Source: Capra hircus (lineage: Eukaryota > Chordata > Mammalia > Artiodactyla > Bovidae). Taken from it: a DNA stretch of 64,000 nucleotides. The stretch lies in NCBI RefSeq assembly GCF_001704415.2, contig NC_030816.1, positions 77,889,713-77,953,712 on the forward strand. The letters run 5' to 3'. The notes beneath the pieces are model-generated. The model saw only the letters and a list, made by a program, of their open reading frames with translations, was not told the origin of the DNA and searched no databases. A program made the translations under genes and the position numbers. Shown in pieces: positions 1-11,085 of the stretch. Each line of letters opens with the position of its first letter. The stretch's first letter is position 1.

Positions 1-545
1 CACCCTATAGGAATGTAACTTTATTTGGAGGGTGGTGCTTGGTTTAAGAAAAAACACCCTTGGAAGAAATAAGTTTTTTGGTTATCAGAAAGAAAGGATC
101 ATAAAATGTCAGCAGGTCTCACTCATGGCCAGAAGATGATGTAATATCCCTAAGACCTTTTTTTTATACATTTATGTGAAGCACCTGATTTTGATAAAGG
201 TCAGGACTGCTGACCCCCACATGACTCTGTATTCATCCCTATGTGTAACAAAAGGTATATAAGCAAACCCCAAAATAAAGAAATCGGATCAGTTTCCAGA
301 AAGACTGATTCCCTCATGTCGTTTCTTTCTTGCTCCCGTTTTTCTGGCTGAATTCCCATCTGGAGCATGGATGCTATTCCACGTAATCCAAGTTGTTCAG
401 CCTCCTTTTCTCCACGAATCTTCCTACTACACTGTCCATTTCCAATCTCTCTATATCTGTGATTAACTATGTATTTTTCCAAAGACGCCAACTCCATCCC
501 CCCACCTTCGAATCACCCTGGGTCCACCGGAGCTGGACCCCGGCA
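1..545 (+). mobile_element. Partial ERV LTR (ruminant class II type), cut by window edge
   Basis: The stretch has the layout of a retroviral LTR in sense orientation: a TATA box (TATATAAG) at 256-263, a poly(A) signal (AATAAA) at 274-279, then a U5-like segment that ends near a CA at 544-545. The 5' part of U3 lies outside the window. A BovB-derived SINE abuts the 3' end, and I see no primer-binding site or internal viral genes. It is therefore most likely a solo or broken LTR of an old endogenous retrovirus. The assignment to a BTLTR-like bovid family is from memory; other LTR families are possible. Confidence 0.55.
256..279 (+). promoter_or_regulatory. LTR core promoter and poly(A) signal
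   Basis: TATATAAG (256-263) is followed 10 bases later by AATAAA (274-279). A very short TATA to poly(A) signal distance is usual in betaretrovirus-type LTRs with a short R region. Whether it still drives transcription cannot be seen. Confidence 0.4.
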
Positions 546-660
546 GCAACCCACTCCAGTGTTCTTGCCTGGAGAATCCCAGGGACTGGAGTGCCTGGTG
601 GGCTGCCATCTCTGGGGTCGAATAGAGTCAGACACAACTGAAGTGACTTAGCAGCAGCAG
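546..660 (+). mobile_element. BOV-A2-type SINE, 3' monomer only
   Basis: The segment matches the right-hand monomer of the ruminant BOV-A2 SINE and ends in a TTAGCAGCAGCAG tail, the usual (AGC)n end of this family. The left monomer is missing. It directly follows the LTR end. Confidence 0.75.
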
Positions 661-700
661 TCTTTATTTAAAATTCTGATATTCTATCTATTAAGGATTT

Positions 701-893
701 TTACTTTATTTATTTTAAAATTTATTATTTTTTTTAACTTTACAATATTTTATTGGTTTTGCCATACGTTGACATGAATCCACCACAGGGGTACATGTGT
801 TCCCCATCCTGAACACCCCTCCCCTCTCCCTCCCCATCCCATCTCTTTGGGTCATCCCAGTGCACCAGCCCTGAGCACCCTGTATCATGCACC
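701..893 (-). mobile_element. L1 (ruminant L1-BT type) 3' end
   Basis: In antisense this is the characteristic 3' UTR end of ruminant L1, with the CA-rich and C-rich blocks, then a degraded A/T-rich tail at 701-745. It is a severely 5'-truncated insertion without coding sequence. The same segment recurs at 17.6 kb, 54.2 kb and, very short, at 55.8 kb. Confidence 0.75.
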
Positions 894-935
894 TTTATTT
901 TTAATATATCCAGTTAAAATATTATGTATCTTGAA

Positions 936-1036
936 AATTCCCTAGTGGTCTGGTAATTAAGACTCAGCACTTTCACTGCTGAGGCCAGGGTTCAATCCTT
1001 GGTCAGGGAACTAAGATGCTGCAAGGTGTGAGGCCA
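936..1036 (+). mobile_element. CHR-type tRNA-derived SINE
   Basis: The sequence has the tRNA-like head of the cetartiodactyl CHR SINEs, with A-box and B-box-like segments (GGTTCAATCC near 990). It passes directly into a TA/TG microsatellite in place of a plain A tail. It is a SINE, not a tRNA gene: there is no foldable acceptor stem and it continues into a SINE body. Confidence 0.65.
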
Positions 1037-1038
1037 AA

Positions 1039-1088
<50 letters not shown>

Positions 1089-1090
1089 TG
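1037..1090 (+). repeat. (TA)n(TG)n microsatellite
   Basis: A compound dinucleotide run of TA repeats then TG repeats, with two interruptions, at the 3' tail of the CHR SINE. Confidence 0.9.
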
Positions 1091-1277
1091 TGTATCTTGA
1101 TTAGTCAGTTTTTTGCTTCGTGCTTACATTGATGCCAGAGATACCTCACTCATCTTCTCTAGTACCTTAGATGTCAAAGAGCATCTTCTTTCACCACCAA
1201 AGTCACACAAAGATTTTTGTGTACAAACTCCCTTTTCAGATTCTTATATAAATTCCCTCCAAAGGACATAAAACCAT

Positions 1278-1395
1278 GCTGCTAAGTCACTTCAGTCATG
1301 TTCGACTCTTAGCGACCCCATGGACTGCAGCCTGTCAGGCTCCTCCGTCCATGGGATTTTCCAGGCAAGAGTACTGGAGTGGGTTGCCATCTCCT
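1278..1395 (-). mobile_element. Bov-A SINE monomer
   Basis: Antisense copy of the BovB-derived SINE monomer, beginning with the GCTGCTAAGTCACTTCAGTC 3' end. It lacks the tRNA-like head. The 91-residue frame across it is a chance frame. Confidence 0.75.
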
Positions 1396-2989
1396 CTGAA
1401 TCGTCTTTCCTACTTCAGTATGAATCCTTCCACCAAAATCCCCCACCCAAATCCTTTACCGTCTCTTTCTGATCGTCAAGTTTCCTCTAACCTAACCAAT
1501 CATGTCAATGTAAAGTTTTTCCTGGAAATCATTGCAATATATATTTTATAATCCACTATGAATTCCTGGCTATGCTTATATAAATCCATGAAGTATGAAA
1601 GGTATGTAAAGAAGAGGAACTTGTTTTTAAGATTCAATTTATTTCAAGTCACCTGTCTTGACATTGTTAATGTTGTTGACTGTCGGTCACTAGTGGCTCT
1701 AACATTTCCAGCAGGACAATGAGTCCTCTGGCATTGTCTTCCTTGGATGATTTTAAGCCATTTCCACAAAGGGCTAATAAGCCAATCATTTCTTTTGCTT
1801 AAAGAAACTGCAGAGTGGAATAAAAAAGGAGCAAAGTGGTGTTTTCGTCTCTGTTGTGAATACACTCAGGGAGAGAATCACAGGTGGGACTCGGGTGCAA
1901 TAAGAAAACTATGGAAAAAGACTGGATTTAGAAAAAAAAAATGCAGAAAAAAATATGCCCATCTAAACCAAATAAACATCTATTTCAACTTACTTATTTT
2001 TAACTTATCTAACAAGTTTCAGACAGGTGACACAATTCACAGGAAATTAAATTCAAACATTGAAGAAAATCTAAAGATAAATTGAGAATATTCAAGAAGC
2101 TCATTTTAAAATGACAAAGCATGGCAAAATATAGATGTGCATTAGAAAGCATGTCATAATATCAAATACGTAAATGAAATTTCACAAAGACAAAGAGATG
2201 TTTCAGAAAGAGAATTGATTGGTGAGGCACAGAAGTTTTCTGTGGAAGGTGGAGGGGATTTGGCATTGCAGGAAAAGGAGATGATACTGTGTGCTGGTTT
2301 GACAAATATCTGCATATGAACTATTTTCAGCAGGCTTTCAAAGACCAGAGAAAGCTTTGAAGCAAGTCTGTGTTGAATTAGAACTCAACATGTGGAGCAT
2401 TCTGAGAGAGAAAAGTTCACTATAATTTAGTCAATTATTTATAATTGGTTCAAATTAGTACTTTAGTATACATATTGTTGGATACCTGTGCATACAATTA
2501 TTCACTTCAAAACATGAATTTCCCTGAAACTGCCAATTGTTACAACAGACTCCTGCTGATTATCCTAAAAAAACTCAGTTGGGGTTTGGCCATACCCATG
2601 TATTCAAAGTAAGGTAGAAAATTAAAGTTATTATGTGGACAATATAATGGAAACAGAATCATCTGAACCATTCAGAGGACTAAGCAACCCTATAACACTG
2701 GACATCCGTTTTCCTCTTATTTCATCCGTATTCACCATAGGTTCTCAAAACAACTAGCCCCAAGGCTTGGAATGTAGGTCAGGAGCTTTATTCTGAGATG
2801 ATACCAGTTCCAAAGTTATAAACGCAGTCATCCTAGTGGTAACACTGAAGAGGCTCAAGAAGACAGGGATTGTCTTTGGATTTTCCATGCTTCTAAGAAA
2901 GCAAATATAAAGCTAAACAAAGTGTGTTTGGAAATAGGCACTAGATTGCTGCTCCATGTGGATTTGAGGAGTTAGTGTGGCATCACTAA
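1396..2989. other. Unassigned intergenic DNA
   Basis: I see no gene, clear repeat family or strong structure in this AT-rich stretch. A 112-codon frame at 1747-2085 is lysine/asparagine-rich with no recognisable domain and is what AT-rich DNA gives by chance. Confidence 0.5.
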
Positions 2990-3657
2990 CTGTGGAAAAT
3001 TCTGAAAGAGACAGGAATACCAGACCACTGGACCTGCCTCTTAAGAAATCTGTATGCAGATCAGGAAGCAATAGTTAGAACTGGAAATGGAACTAAAGAC
3101 TGGCTCCAAATAGGAAAAGGAGTACGTCAAGGCTGTAATATAGTCACCCGGCTTATTTAACTTATATGCAGGGTACATCATGAGAAATGCTGGGCTGGAT
3201 GAAACTCAAGTTGAAATCAAGATTGCTGGGAGATATATCAATAACCTCAGATATGCAGATGACACCACCCTTATGGCAGAAAGTGAAGAAGAACTAAAGA
3301 GCCTCTTGATGAAAGTGAAAGAGGAGAGTGAAAAAGTTGACTTGAAGCTCAACATTCAGAAAACTAAGATCATGGCATCCAGTCCCATCACTTCATGGCA
3401 AATAGATGGGGAAACAGTGGAAACAGTGTCAGACTTTATTTTGGGGGGCTCCCAAATCACTGCAGATGGTGATTGCAGCCATGAAATAAAAAAGATGCTT
3501 ACTCCTTGGAAGGAAAGTTATGACCAACCTAGACAGCATTTTAAAAAGCAGAGACATTACTTTGTCAACAAAGGTCCATCTAGTCAAAGCTATTGTTTTT
3601 CCAGCAGTCATGTATGGATGTGAGAGTTGGACAATAAAGAAAGCTGAGTACTGAAGA
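2990..3657 (+). mobile_element. BovB LINE fragment (RT region)
   Basis: Sense BovB (RTE-clade LINE) starting within the RT domain just after motif A and running to the region ending CESW. The frame 3180-3623 encodes the YADD motif C block (RYADDTTLMAESEEEL). The copy is broken at both ends and its upstream part is out of frame with the motif C part. It lacks the BovB 3' tail, so it was cut after insertion or rearranged. Confidence 0.9.
3180..3623 (+). pseudogene. BovB reverse transcriptase remnant with YADD
   Basis: The 147-codon frame is part of the BovB polymerase: palm motif C (YADD, near residue 26) and the region after it. The last about 45 residues leave the BovB frame after a frameshift near 3500. 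It has no endonuclease, no motif A or B and no 3' end, so it is inactive. Confidence 0.85.
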
Positions 3658-3708
3658 TAATAGATGAAGACAGGCTATATGGGAAATAGAAGATGGACAG
3701 ACAGAGAC

Positions 3709-3828
3709 TGGAAAAGGAAAGGGCAACCAACTCCAGTATTCTTGCCTGGAAAACCCTATGGACAGAGGAGCCTGGCATGCCATAGTCCATAGGGTCGGAA
3801 GAGTCAGACACAACTTAGCTACTAAACC
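3709..3828 (+). mobile_element. Bov-A SINE, 3' part
   Basis: Sense BovB-derived SINE lacking its tRNA-like head, ending in GACACAACTTAGCTACTAAA and followed by a GATA repeat. Confidence 0.8.
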
Positions 3829-3850
3829 AGACAGATAGATAGATAGATAA
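3829..3850 (+). repeat. (GATA)n short microsatellite
   Basis: About five GATA units at the 3' tail of the preceding SINE. Confidence 0.85.
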
Positions 3851-4223
3851 TAGGTAATCAAGGAATAATTTATCTTTTTACATTTTCATACCCTTTAAAA
3901 CACTAAATTTTTCTGCTTCAAAAAAGAAGCTTTTTCTGTGTACAAGAATAAAATTGTTCCTTATCAGAATTTAACTTGAGGAACTCTTAAAGAATGATAG
4001 TCGTCTAGTGAAAAATCTCGTATTCTCTCTCTCTCTCTCAATAAAATTATCTCCTGCAGCATATTTACTGCTGATGCAAACACACTACTCTAGCTGAATT
4101 ATCTCCTCAGTTCCATTTTCAATGCCATCATCATAGCTCAGCCTCAACATTTTCTCCTTTATTGCTTTAATGATGTCTATATTCAAGTACTATATTTGGT
4201 CTCTTAAATAAACCTCAGCTATT
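3851..4223. other. Unassigned DNA with short (CT)n
   Basis: No gene or known repeat seen. It holds one CT dinucleotide run at about 4024-4040. Confidence 0.5.
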
Positions 4224-4376
4224 GAACTTCCCTGGTGGCTGATTGGAAAGAATCTGCCTTGCCACATAGAAGATGTGGGTTTGATCCATGGGTCAGGAAG
4301 ATCCCTTGGAGAAGGAAGGCTGGCAGGCAACAGTCCACGGGGTTACAAGAGTCGGACAGGATTTAGCGGCTAAAAC
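4224..4376 (+). mobile_element. Bov-tA SINE, degenerate
   Basis: Sense Bov-tA with tRNA-like head (CTTCCCTGGTGGCT) and an internally deleted body: the usual segment around CCACTCCAGTATTCTTGCC is missing. It ends in a diverged GTCGGACAGGATTTAGCGGC. Confidence 0.75.
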
Positions 4377-4549
4377 AAGAAACCATAACTGGAGTAACAC
4401 AAAACCCCAAAGCCCGCATCTTTCTTCCACTCAAGCCTAGTAAGATAGATAAAAAGCTTTCATCTTTGTGTTTAAGACCCTCAAAATTGGGTCCTAGTGT
4501 GCCTCCTGAATGCTTCATTGTGTGTAGATGCCACTGGTAAGGATTCTAT

Positions 4550-5560
4550 ACTATCTAATCTGTCAGTGTGTTTTTTTTATTCCAGGCACAGCCATTTTCA
4601 TCTTTAGTACTTTGATTTTGGACTTTGTAAAGTCTTTAATATCTCTACTTAGCATGCTCACCTTAGTTCTGTCTTATTCAACAAATGGAATACAATTATA
4701 ATAATTTGACATCCTTCTCTACTGGTTCAATTATCCATGTTGTTTCTGAGTAGGTTTTGAGTGAATAATCTGTCTCTTCATAATGCCTTGTCCATTAATC
4801 CTCTTTTGCATGTCTCATAATGTTTAACTAGATGCCAAACATGTTGAATTTGATCTTGCTTGATAATTTTGAATTTCTAAAAAAATTCTGTGCTTTGTTT
4901 TGGGTTTCCATTATTTGGAAATAGCTTGCTTTGGTGGGGCTGGGGGATGAAGTGTGGTTCTCTCCTTTAAGCTTTCAGGCAAGACCAGAGCAGTATATAG
5001 CCTCAGACTAATTCTGTTCCACCAATAAGATAGAATTCCTCTGAGTACCTTAACCAATGTTTTGAGAATGTGAAGTTTTCCACTTTGACTGTGGAGAACA
5101 GGTGATATTCACAGCCTTGTTTAACCACTGTTCTCTCCTATTCTTTCTAACCTCATCCAGGAATTAATCAATACTCAGCTAAATTCTCGAAGGGACACTC
5201 TCTAGGTCTGAATCTCTCTCTCTGTGTTCGCTATTCTCTGCTCTGAGAACTCTAGCTGCCTTGGCTTTCCTAGACTTCTATATCCCTACTTTCAAATCAG
5301 CAGGACTACCAGGCTTGGCCTAGAACTCCCATCCCAGAACTATCACCTGTAATTTTTCTCCAGGCAATGATCTGGGGTAACAATAAGGCTCGCATTATTT
5401 ACTTACCATTCTCAAAGATAACTATCCTTGTTGCCTGATGCTCAATGATTTGAAAGCTGTCACTTCATATATTTTTTCAGTATAAAATAAAAAATATATT
5501 TTTTTCGGCGTGGGGGGGGGGCTCATAAATCTAGTCTCATGTTATTCCATCTTCTAAAGT
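4550..5560 (-). mobile_element. Old L1 (L1M/HAL1-like) 5' region
   Basis: About 1 kb resembles, in antisense, the 5' UTR of old mammalian L1 elements. Its right end, read on the minus strand, begins with the AAGATGGAATAAC-type start seen in L1M 5' ends. It is interrupted by a poly(G) run at 5512-5520. It carries no ORF. The family assignment is from memory and a MaLR or other old repeat is not excluded. Confidence 0.45.
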
Positions 5561-5771
5561 GAAAATCTTAAGTTTTTATCATAGTGGTGGTGAACTGTCC
5601 TCAACTTAATCAGTCTATAAGTAAATCCACAATTATTTTGACAACAAGGTAAACATTTGGGCTTCAGTTTTATTTTTACCTTGGTCTTATCCTTGAGACA
5701 AAATGTCAAGGCTATTGGTTCTTCCAGAGAAGTGTTGCCCGCTTTCTTTCAGCTGATACTATTCTATGTTA

Positions 5772-6204
5772 TGTATGCATGTGAGAGTTGGACTTTGAAG
5801 AAAGCTGAGCGCTGAAGAATTGATGCTTTTGAACTGTGGTGTTGGAGAAGACTCCTGAGAGTCCCTTGGACTGCAAGGGGATCCAACCAGTCCTTCCTAA
5901 AGGAGATCAGCCCTGGGTGTTCATTGGAAGGACTGATGCTAAAGCTGAAACTCCAGTACTTTGGCCACCTCTTGTGAAGAGTTGACTCATTGGCAAAGAC
6001 TCTGATTCTGGAAGGGATTGGGGGCAGAAGGAGAAGGGGATGACAGAGGATGAGATGGCTGGATGGCACCACTGACTCAATGGACATGAGTTTGGGTGAA
6101 CTCTGGGAGTTGGTGATGAACAGGGAGGCCTGGCGTGCTGCGATTCATGGGGTCGCAAAGAGTTGGACACGACTGAGCAACTGAACTGAACTGAACTGAA
6201 CTGA
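5772..6204 (+). mobile_element. BovB LINE 3' end with TSD
   Basis: A 433-bp 5'-truncated BovB encoding the C-terminal region and ending in the typical ACTGA-repeat tail. An 11-bp TSD with one mismatch flanks it: ATTCTATGTTA at 5761-5771 and ATTCTGTGTTA at 6205-6215. The arginine codon after KAER is TGA at 5813-5815, so the C-terminal frame is closed there. Confidence 0.92.
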
Positions 6205-6354
6205 ATTCTGTGTTAAGAGAAAATTATAGAATTTCACTAGTGTATTTTAAGTTTGCTCTTCCTATTGTAACTTTAAAGCACTTTTGGCAAACTACTGCTT
6301 AAATCTTCTGGCGTACTCTGCATTTACTTCAGCATGTGAATGATTTGGGATTGG

Positions 6355-6525
6355 TATAAAGAACACCTGGGTTCTTACCCTATCTCTGCTTAAAAAAACA
6401 AAAAAACAAAAAACAGAAAAACAGCAACAAAAGCTGTAGGACACTGGCCAAGTTTCTTTACATCTCAGAACTTCAGTTACTTCTGTAAAATAAAGAAATA
6501 AGATTAGGAAACTTTAACACACCAT
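6355..6525 (+). mobile_element. MIR SINE, diverged
   Basis: The order of segments follows the MIR core: an ACCTGGGTTC-like block, a GGCCAAGTTTCTTTACATCTC block and a TGTAAAATAAAG block. An A/CA-rich insertion splits it at about 6393-6430. Strongly diverged, as expected for this old family. Confidence 0.5.
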
Positions 6526-7044
6526 TATTTTACTGTTTATAATGCTGCATTTGCTTTAGTTTCAAGAGGTTTTTGAGTATCAAAACTTTTAGGAACACTT
6601 CTGTGTCCAATTTTCAAGTACAACCCTGTCCAAGTTTTGTTGATTAGATTTCTATCCATTTCTTTTAGTTTTAAGAACAGGCACCTAGGGCAATAGCCAT
6701 GTTGAAGCAGCTTATCACCACACACTAGATTGACATGCATAAACACACTAATGATGTGTCAAATTGCAAATAGACCACATCATTCTCTTTAGAACCCATT
6801 TTTTACTGAACTTGCAATGGTGAGAGCACATTAAAACTATTAAGTAGATGCACTTTAAAAATAAAACGTCATGAAAATTTTGAATGGACTGTATTTTTCT
6901 CTAAATAAGTTACTAAATTTGCTTCTTTAAAAGGGAGTTTTTAATTTTCAGTACTCTGTGTAAGTTATCTGTTACCTGAGCACTTTTAGAGCACTGTTCT
7001 AAAGCATTTACATACTTGTTCTAATATTTGAACTGGACTAAAAC
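6526..7044. other. Unassigned DNA
   Basis: No gene or recognisable repeat. The 69-codon minus frame at 6537-6746 shows no domain. Confidence 0.5.
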
Positions 7045-7077
7045 GGACTATCATTTTTTTTTTTGGACTATCATTTT
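7045..7077 (-). repeat. 13-bp direct repeat flanking a poly(T) run
   Basis: GGACTATCATTTT occurs at 7045-7057 and 7065-7077 with seven extra T between. On the minus strand this reads TTT|AAAATGATAGTCC, then A7, then the repeat again, which is an L1-endonuclease-type target followed by a poly(A)-only insert. Confidence 0.6.
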
Positions 7078-7121
7078 AAAATTTTATGTCCTTCAGATTG
7101 CAAACAAAACATCCCAAAACA

Positions 7122-7924
7122 AAATATCAATAACCTCAGATATGCAGATGACACCACCCTTATGGCAGAAAGTGAAGAGGAACTAAAAAGCCTCTTGATG
7201 AAAGTGAAAGAGGAGAGTGAAAAAGTTGGTTTAAAGCTCAACATTCAGGAAATGAAGATAATGGCATCCGGTCCCATCATTTCATGGGAAATAGATGGGG
7301 AAACAGTGGAAACAGTGTCAGACTTTATTTTGGGGGGCTCCAAAATCACAGCAGATGGTGACGGCAGCCATGAAATTAAAAGATGCTTACTCCTTGGAAG
7401 GAAAGTTATGACCAACCTAGATAACATATTAAAAAGCAGAGACATTACTTTGGCAACAAAGGTCCATCTAGTCAAGGCTATGGTTTTTCCAGTGGTCATG
7501 TATGGATAATAGAGTTGGACTGTGAAGAAAGCTGAGCACTGAAGAATCGATGCTTTTGAACTGTGATGTAGGAAAAGACTCTTGAGAGTCCCTAGGACTA
7601 CAAGGAGATCCAACCAGTCCATTCTAGAGGAGATCAGCCCTGGAATTTCTTTGGAAGGACTGATGCTAAAGCTGAAAGTCCAATACTTTGGCCACCTCAT
7701 GCAAAGAGTTGACTTATTGGAAAAGATCCTAATGCTGGGAGGGATTGGGGGCAGGAGGAGAAGGGGACAACAGAGGATGAGATGGCTGAATGGCTTCACT
7801 GACTCTATGGACATGAGTTTGGGTGAACTCCGGAAGTTGGTGAAGGGAAGCCTGGAGTGCTGCGATTCATGTGGTCACAAAGAGTTGGACACGACTGAGC
7901 GACTAAACTGAACTAACTGAACTG
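7122..7924 (+). mobile_element. BovB LINE 3' end
   Basis: A 5'-truncated BovB that begins at the NINNLRYADD segment of the RT and runs to the ACTGA tail. Two frames in the same phase (7063-7509 and 7582-7911) are separated by TAA at 7507-7509 and by TGA at the arginine codon after KAEH. No clear TSD is visible. Confidence 0.92.
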
Positions 7925-8364
7925 CACCATCTACCTGAGAAACTGATGATTTGAAGGTAGACAGATGGAGGCAGACGTGGGTGGAGTGGTCAGAGAGAGG
8001 CACAATGTCTAAAGACAGCTGAAAGAACATCAGAGATGAAGTTAGCCTCCTTTACCATTTCCCTGACTCCATTTATTAACAGCTCCTACTAAGCAAATTA
8101 TCATTCAAGGATGAAAATAAATAAGACAAGGGCCCCTCCCCTCAAGCAACTTGGTAAAACTGGAGAACCAGAAAAATACAAAACTCAAAAATAATATGGC
8201 AATAAGCAATATTTATTGATGACAAGAAAGTTCTCAAAAAAAATACATGAGTATAATGTATTAATTCTCCTTGGTATTGAGAAAAGCTTCAGAGAAGTCA
8301 TATATTTATATTTTACCTTTAGTTAGCACCATCTAGTTCTCAAAGTTTTTCAAAGATAGTGTTT
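7925..8364. other. Unassigned DNA
   Basis: No gene or known repeat is visible between the BovB tail and the MIR. Confidence 0.5.
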
Positions 8365-8492
8365 TACTTAATTCTTTTCACATTCCTGGAAGGTAGACAT
8401 TATATAGTCTTTAAAGCTGAAGAGAAATAGATATTAAGAAATATTTATTGATTTGTCCAAAACTATAGAACTAGTAAATGCTACAGCTCAGA
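8365..8492 (+). mobile_element. MIR SINE, 3' half
   Basis: The blocks CTTAATTCTTTTCACATTC, GGAAGGTAGACATTAT and AACTAGTAAATG lie in the order and spacing of the MIR consensus from its core to the 3' part. Old and diverged. Confidence 0.55.
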
Positions 8493-9518
8493 TTTCCAAC
8501 ACATTGTCCAGTGTGATCAAACACTGTCTTGGAAAATATGACAGGAAGAAATTATATTTACCTTTAAAGAGCACATCTTTTGGAAAATGGAAATTTTTGA
8601 AGTGCTTAAAACATTATTTTCTAGAAGAGGTGAAATCAACATTTTGAAAATATTCTCCTATCATTTGTTCATCATCATTGATTTCAAAGGTAAACCATGG
8701 CCCAGACGCTGTCTGGCTTGACAGATTAATGGAGTTGGAATAAATGGTGTTTTGCCTTTGCTATGAAGTACAGGTATTGTAAGTGACATGCCTTTGAAAC
8801 TGACAAAAATGAAGCTTTAGAAGAAAACATTAGTATCTGAGAGTCCTTTGTCCTCAGAGTCCCTGCACTGGGTCTGATTCCATTTAATATTTCAATTCCA
8901 GGAGGAACAGAAGTCTGGCAGATACTCAAGACTGACAATTTATTGAGCTTCTCACCTGGAGATATCCCTTACAGAGCTCTTTCCTGCTAAAACTTGGAAA
9001 GGTAAAAGATTTATTTCAAGAAAGGAGGCTGTGTTCTCAAAATGTGAGGGAGGGAAGATTTAACAAACACATTGTTCATTACAATTTTATAATGATAAAA
9101 GTCTTCCAAACAATCCTCTGCACAAACACACACACTCTCATCTAACTATGTAAATGAATTCGCAAGACATTTCTCTTGTCCTCTAATCCTTCCAGTCAGT
9201 TTGCTCTTGTTAGGACACATTAATTTAAAAATTAGTGAACAATCACTGCTCTTCTCTGCATGTATAGCAGTAGTCACACTGGGTCTTTGAGTAGTAAGAA
9301 AAAAGGAGAGATTGGATAGAAAGTACTTGGGTGTCCATAGTCACACAGACAAATGAAAAATGAATTAGTCAAAGTCAAAGATGGATGTTCAAGCAAGACC
9401 CTAGAGGGTGACAACACAAAATTAAAAGGGAGATGAAAACACCTATTTTCTGTGCAGAGCGACATAGTACCTTGCTGTTTAAAGCTTGATAAAGCAATCT
9501 GAACTGTGGCCTGAGGCA
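8493..9518. other. Unassigned DNA
   Basis: About 1 kb with no gene, RNA or known repeat that I can support. Short frames on both strands show no domain. Confidence 0.5.
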
Positions 9519-10700
9519 TCTTTGTGACCCCATGAACTGCAGCATGCCATGCCTCCCTGTCCAGCACCAATTCCCAGAGTCCACACAAACCTATGTCCAT
9601 CAAATCAGTTGATGCCATCCAACCATCTCATCCTCTGTCGTCCCCTTCTCCTGCCCTCAATCTTTTCCAGCATCAGAGTCTTTCAAATGAGTCAGCACTT
9701 CACATCAGGTGGCCAAACTACTGAAGCTTCGGCTTCAGCATCAGTGCTTCCAATGAACACCCAGGACTGATCTCCCTTAGGATGGACTGGTTGGATCTCC
9801 TTGCAGTCCAAGGGACTCTCAAGAGTCTTCTCCAACACCACAGTTCAAAAGCATCAATTCTTCAGCACTCAGCTTCCTTTATAGTCCTACTCTCACATCC
9901 ATACATGACCACTGGAAAAACCATAGCCTTGATTAGAAGAACCTTTGTTGGCAAAGTAATGTCTCTGCTTTTTAATATGCTGCCTAGGTTGGTCATAACT
10001 TTCTTTCCAAGGAGTAATCATCTTTTAATTTCATGGCTGCAATTACCATCTGCAGTGATTTTGGAGTCCAGAAAAATAAAGTCAGCCACTATTTCCACTG
10101 TTTCCCATTCTATTTCCCATAAAGTGATGGGACCAGATGCCATGATCTTTGTTTTCTGAATGTTGAGCTTTAAGCCAACTTTTTCACTCTCCTCTTTCAC
10201 TTTCATCAAAAGGCTTTTTAGTCTTCTTTACTTTCTGCCATAAGGGTGGTGTCATCTGCATATCTGAAGTTATTGATATTTCTCCCGGCAATCTTGATTC
10301 CAGCTTGTGTTTCTTCCAACCCAGCGTTTCTCATGATGTACTCTGCATAGAAGTTAAATAAGCAGGGTGACAATATACAGCCTTGAGGTACTCCTTTTTC
10401 TATTTGGAACCAGTCTGTTGTTCCATGTCCAGTTCTAACTCTTTCTTCCTGACCTGCATACAGATTTCTCAAGAGGCAGGTTAGGTGGTCTGGGATTCCC
10501 ATCTCTTTCAGAATTGTCCACAGTTTATTGTGATCCACACAGTCAAAGGCTTTGGCATAGTCAAGAAAGCAGAAATAGATGTTTTTCTGGAACTCTCTTG
10601 CTTTTTCCATGATCCATCAGATGTTGGCAATTTGATCTCTAGTTCCTCTGCCTTTCCTAAAACCAGCTTGAACATCAGGGAGTTCACGGTCACGTATTGC
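9519..10700 (-). mobile_element. BovB LINE 3' 1.2 kb
   Basis: Antisense BovB covering the RT from the LPDVQAGFRKGRGTRDQIAN segment to near the 3' end; the ACTGA tail itself is missing on the left. Three minus frames (10617-10898 in part, 10218-10610, 10018-10209) cover the RT core and are separated by a TGA next to the ANI segment and by a frameshift after MAESKED. The copy is inactive. Confidence 0.92.
10218..10610 (-). pseudogene. BovB RT core, motifs A, B and C in one frame
   Basis: This 130-codon minus frame keeps the catalytic palm: motif A (DYAKAFDCVD, near residue 17), motif B (GVPQGCILSP, near residue 75) and motif C (YADD, near residue 118). It is the only BovB fragment here in which all three lie in one open frame. 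Upstream it is closed by TGA in place of a sense codon, and downstream by a frameshift, so no full RT can be made. Confidence 0.85.
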
Positions 10701-10894
10701 TTTCATGTTAGATAAGCCTAAATTATAAAAAGGAGTGCCTGGGAAAAACCAGGAGACCTGAGAATGCAGTGTGCAGGGAAAGAAAAGATGAGCTTGATCA
10801 ATTGCATACCTTCTTCTCTGACCTACTCCAGGGCTCCACAGACCAGGCAGGTGAAAACACTGCATCCAGAAATATCGCTTTGGCTGTTTCACAT

Positions 10895-11085
10895 TCACAT
10901 ACTGCCTCTTACAAGTTGTGCAACCTTTGGGGAGTTATATTCTCCAGTCTTTAAATTACTCTTTAGTAAAATGGGCATAATAGAACTACTTCATTATCTT
11001 TTCATGGGGGAATTGAATGAGATAACATGTGGAAACCAAAAAGCAGAGTGTTCTGGAGTACAGATTTGGAGCCTGATAAATGAGA
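10895..11085 (+). mobile_element. MIR SINE
   Basis: The TGCCTCTTACAAGTTGTGCA block, the TAAAATGGGCATAATAGAAC block and the TTGAATGAGATAACATGTG block follow MIR order in sense orientation. Diverged but nearly complete. Confidence 0.6.

Noticed and set aside
938..1010. tRNA-like segment with B-box
   Set aside because: Part of a CHR SINE; the same applies to the GGTTCGA-type boxes in the heads of the Bov-tA SINEs. No true tRNA fold is seen.
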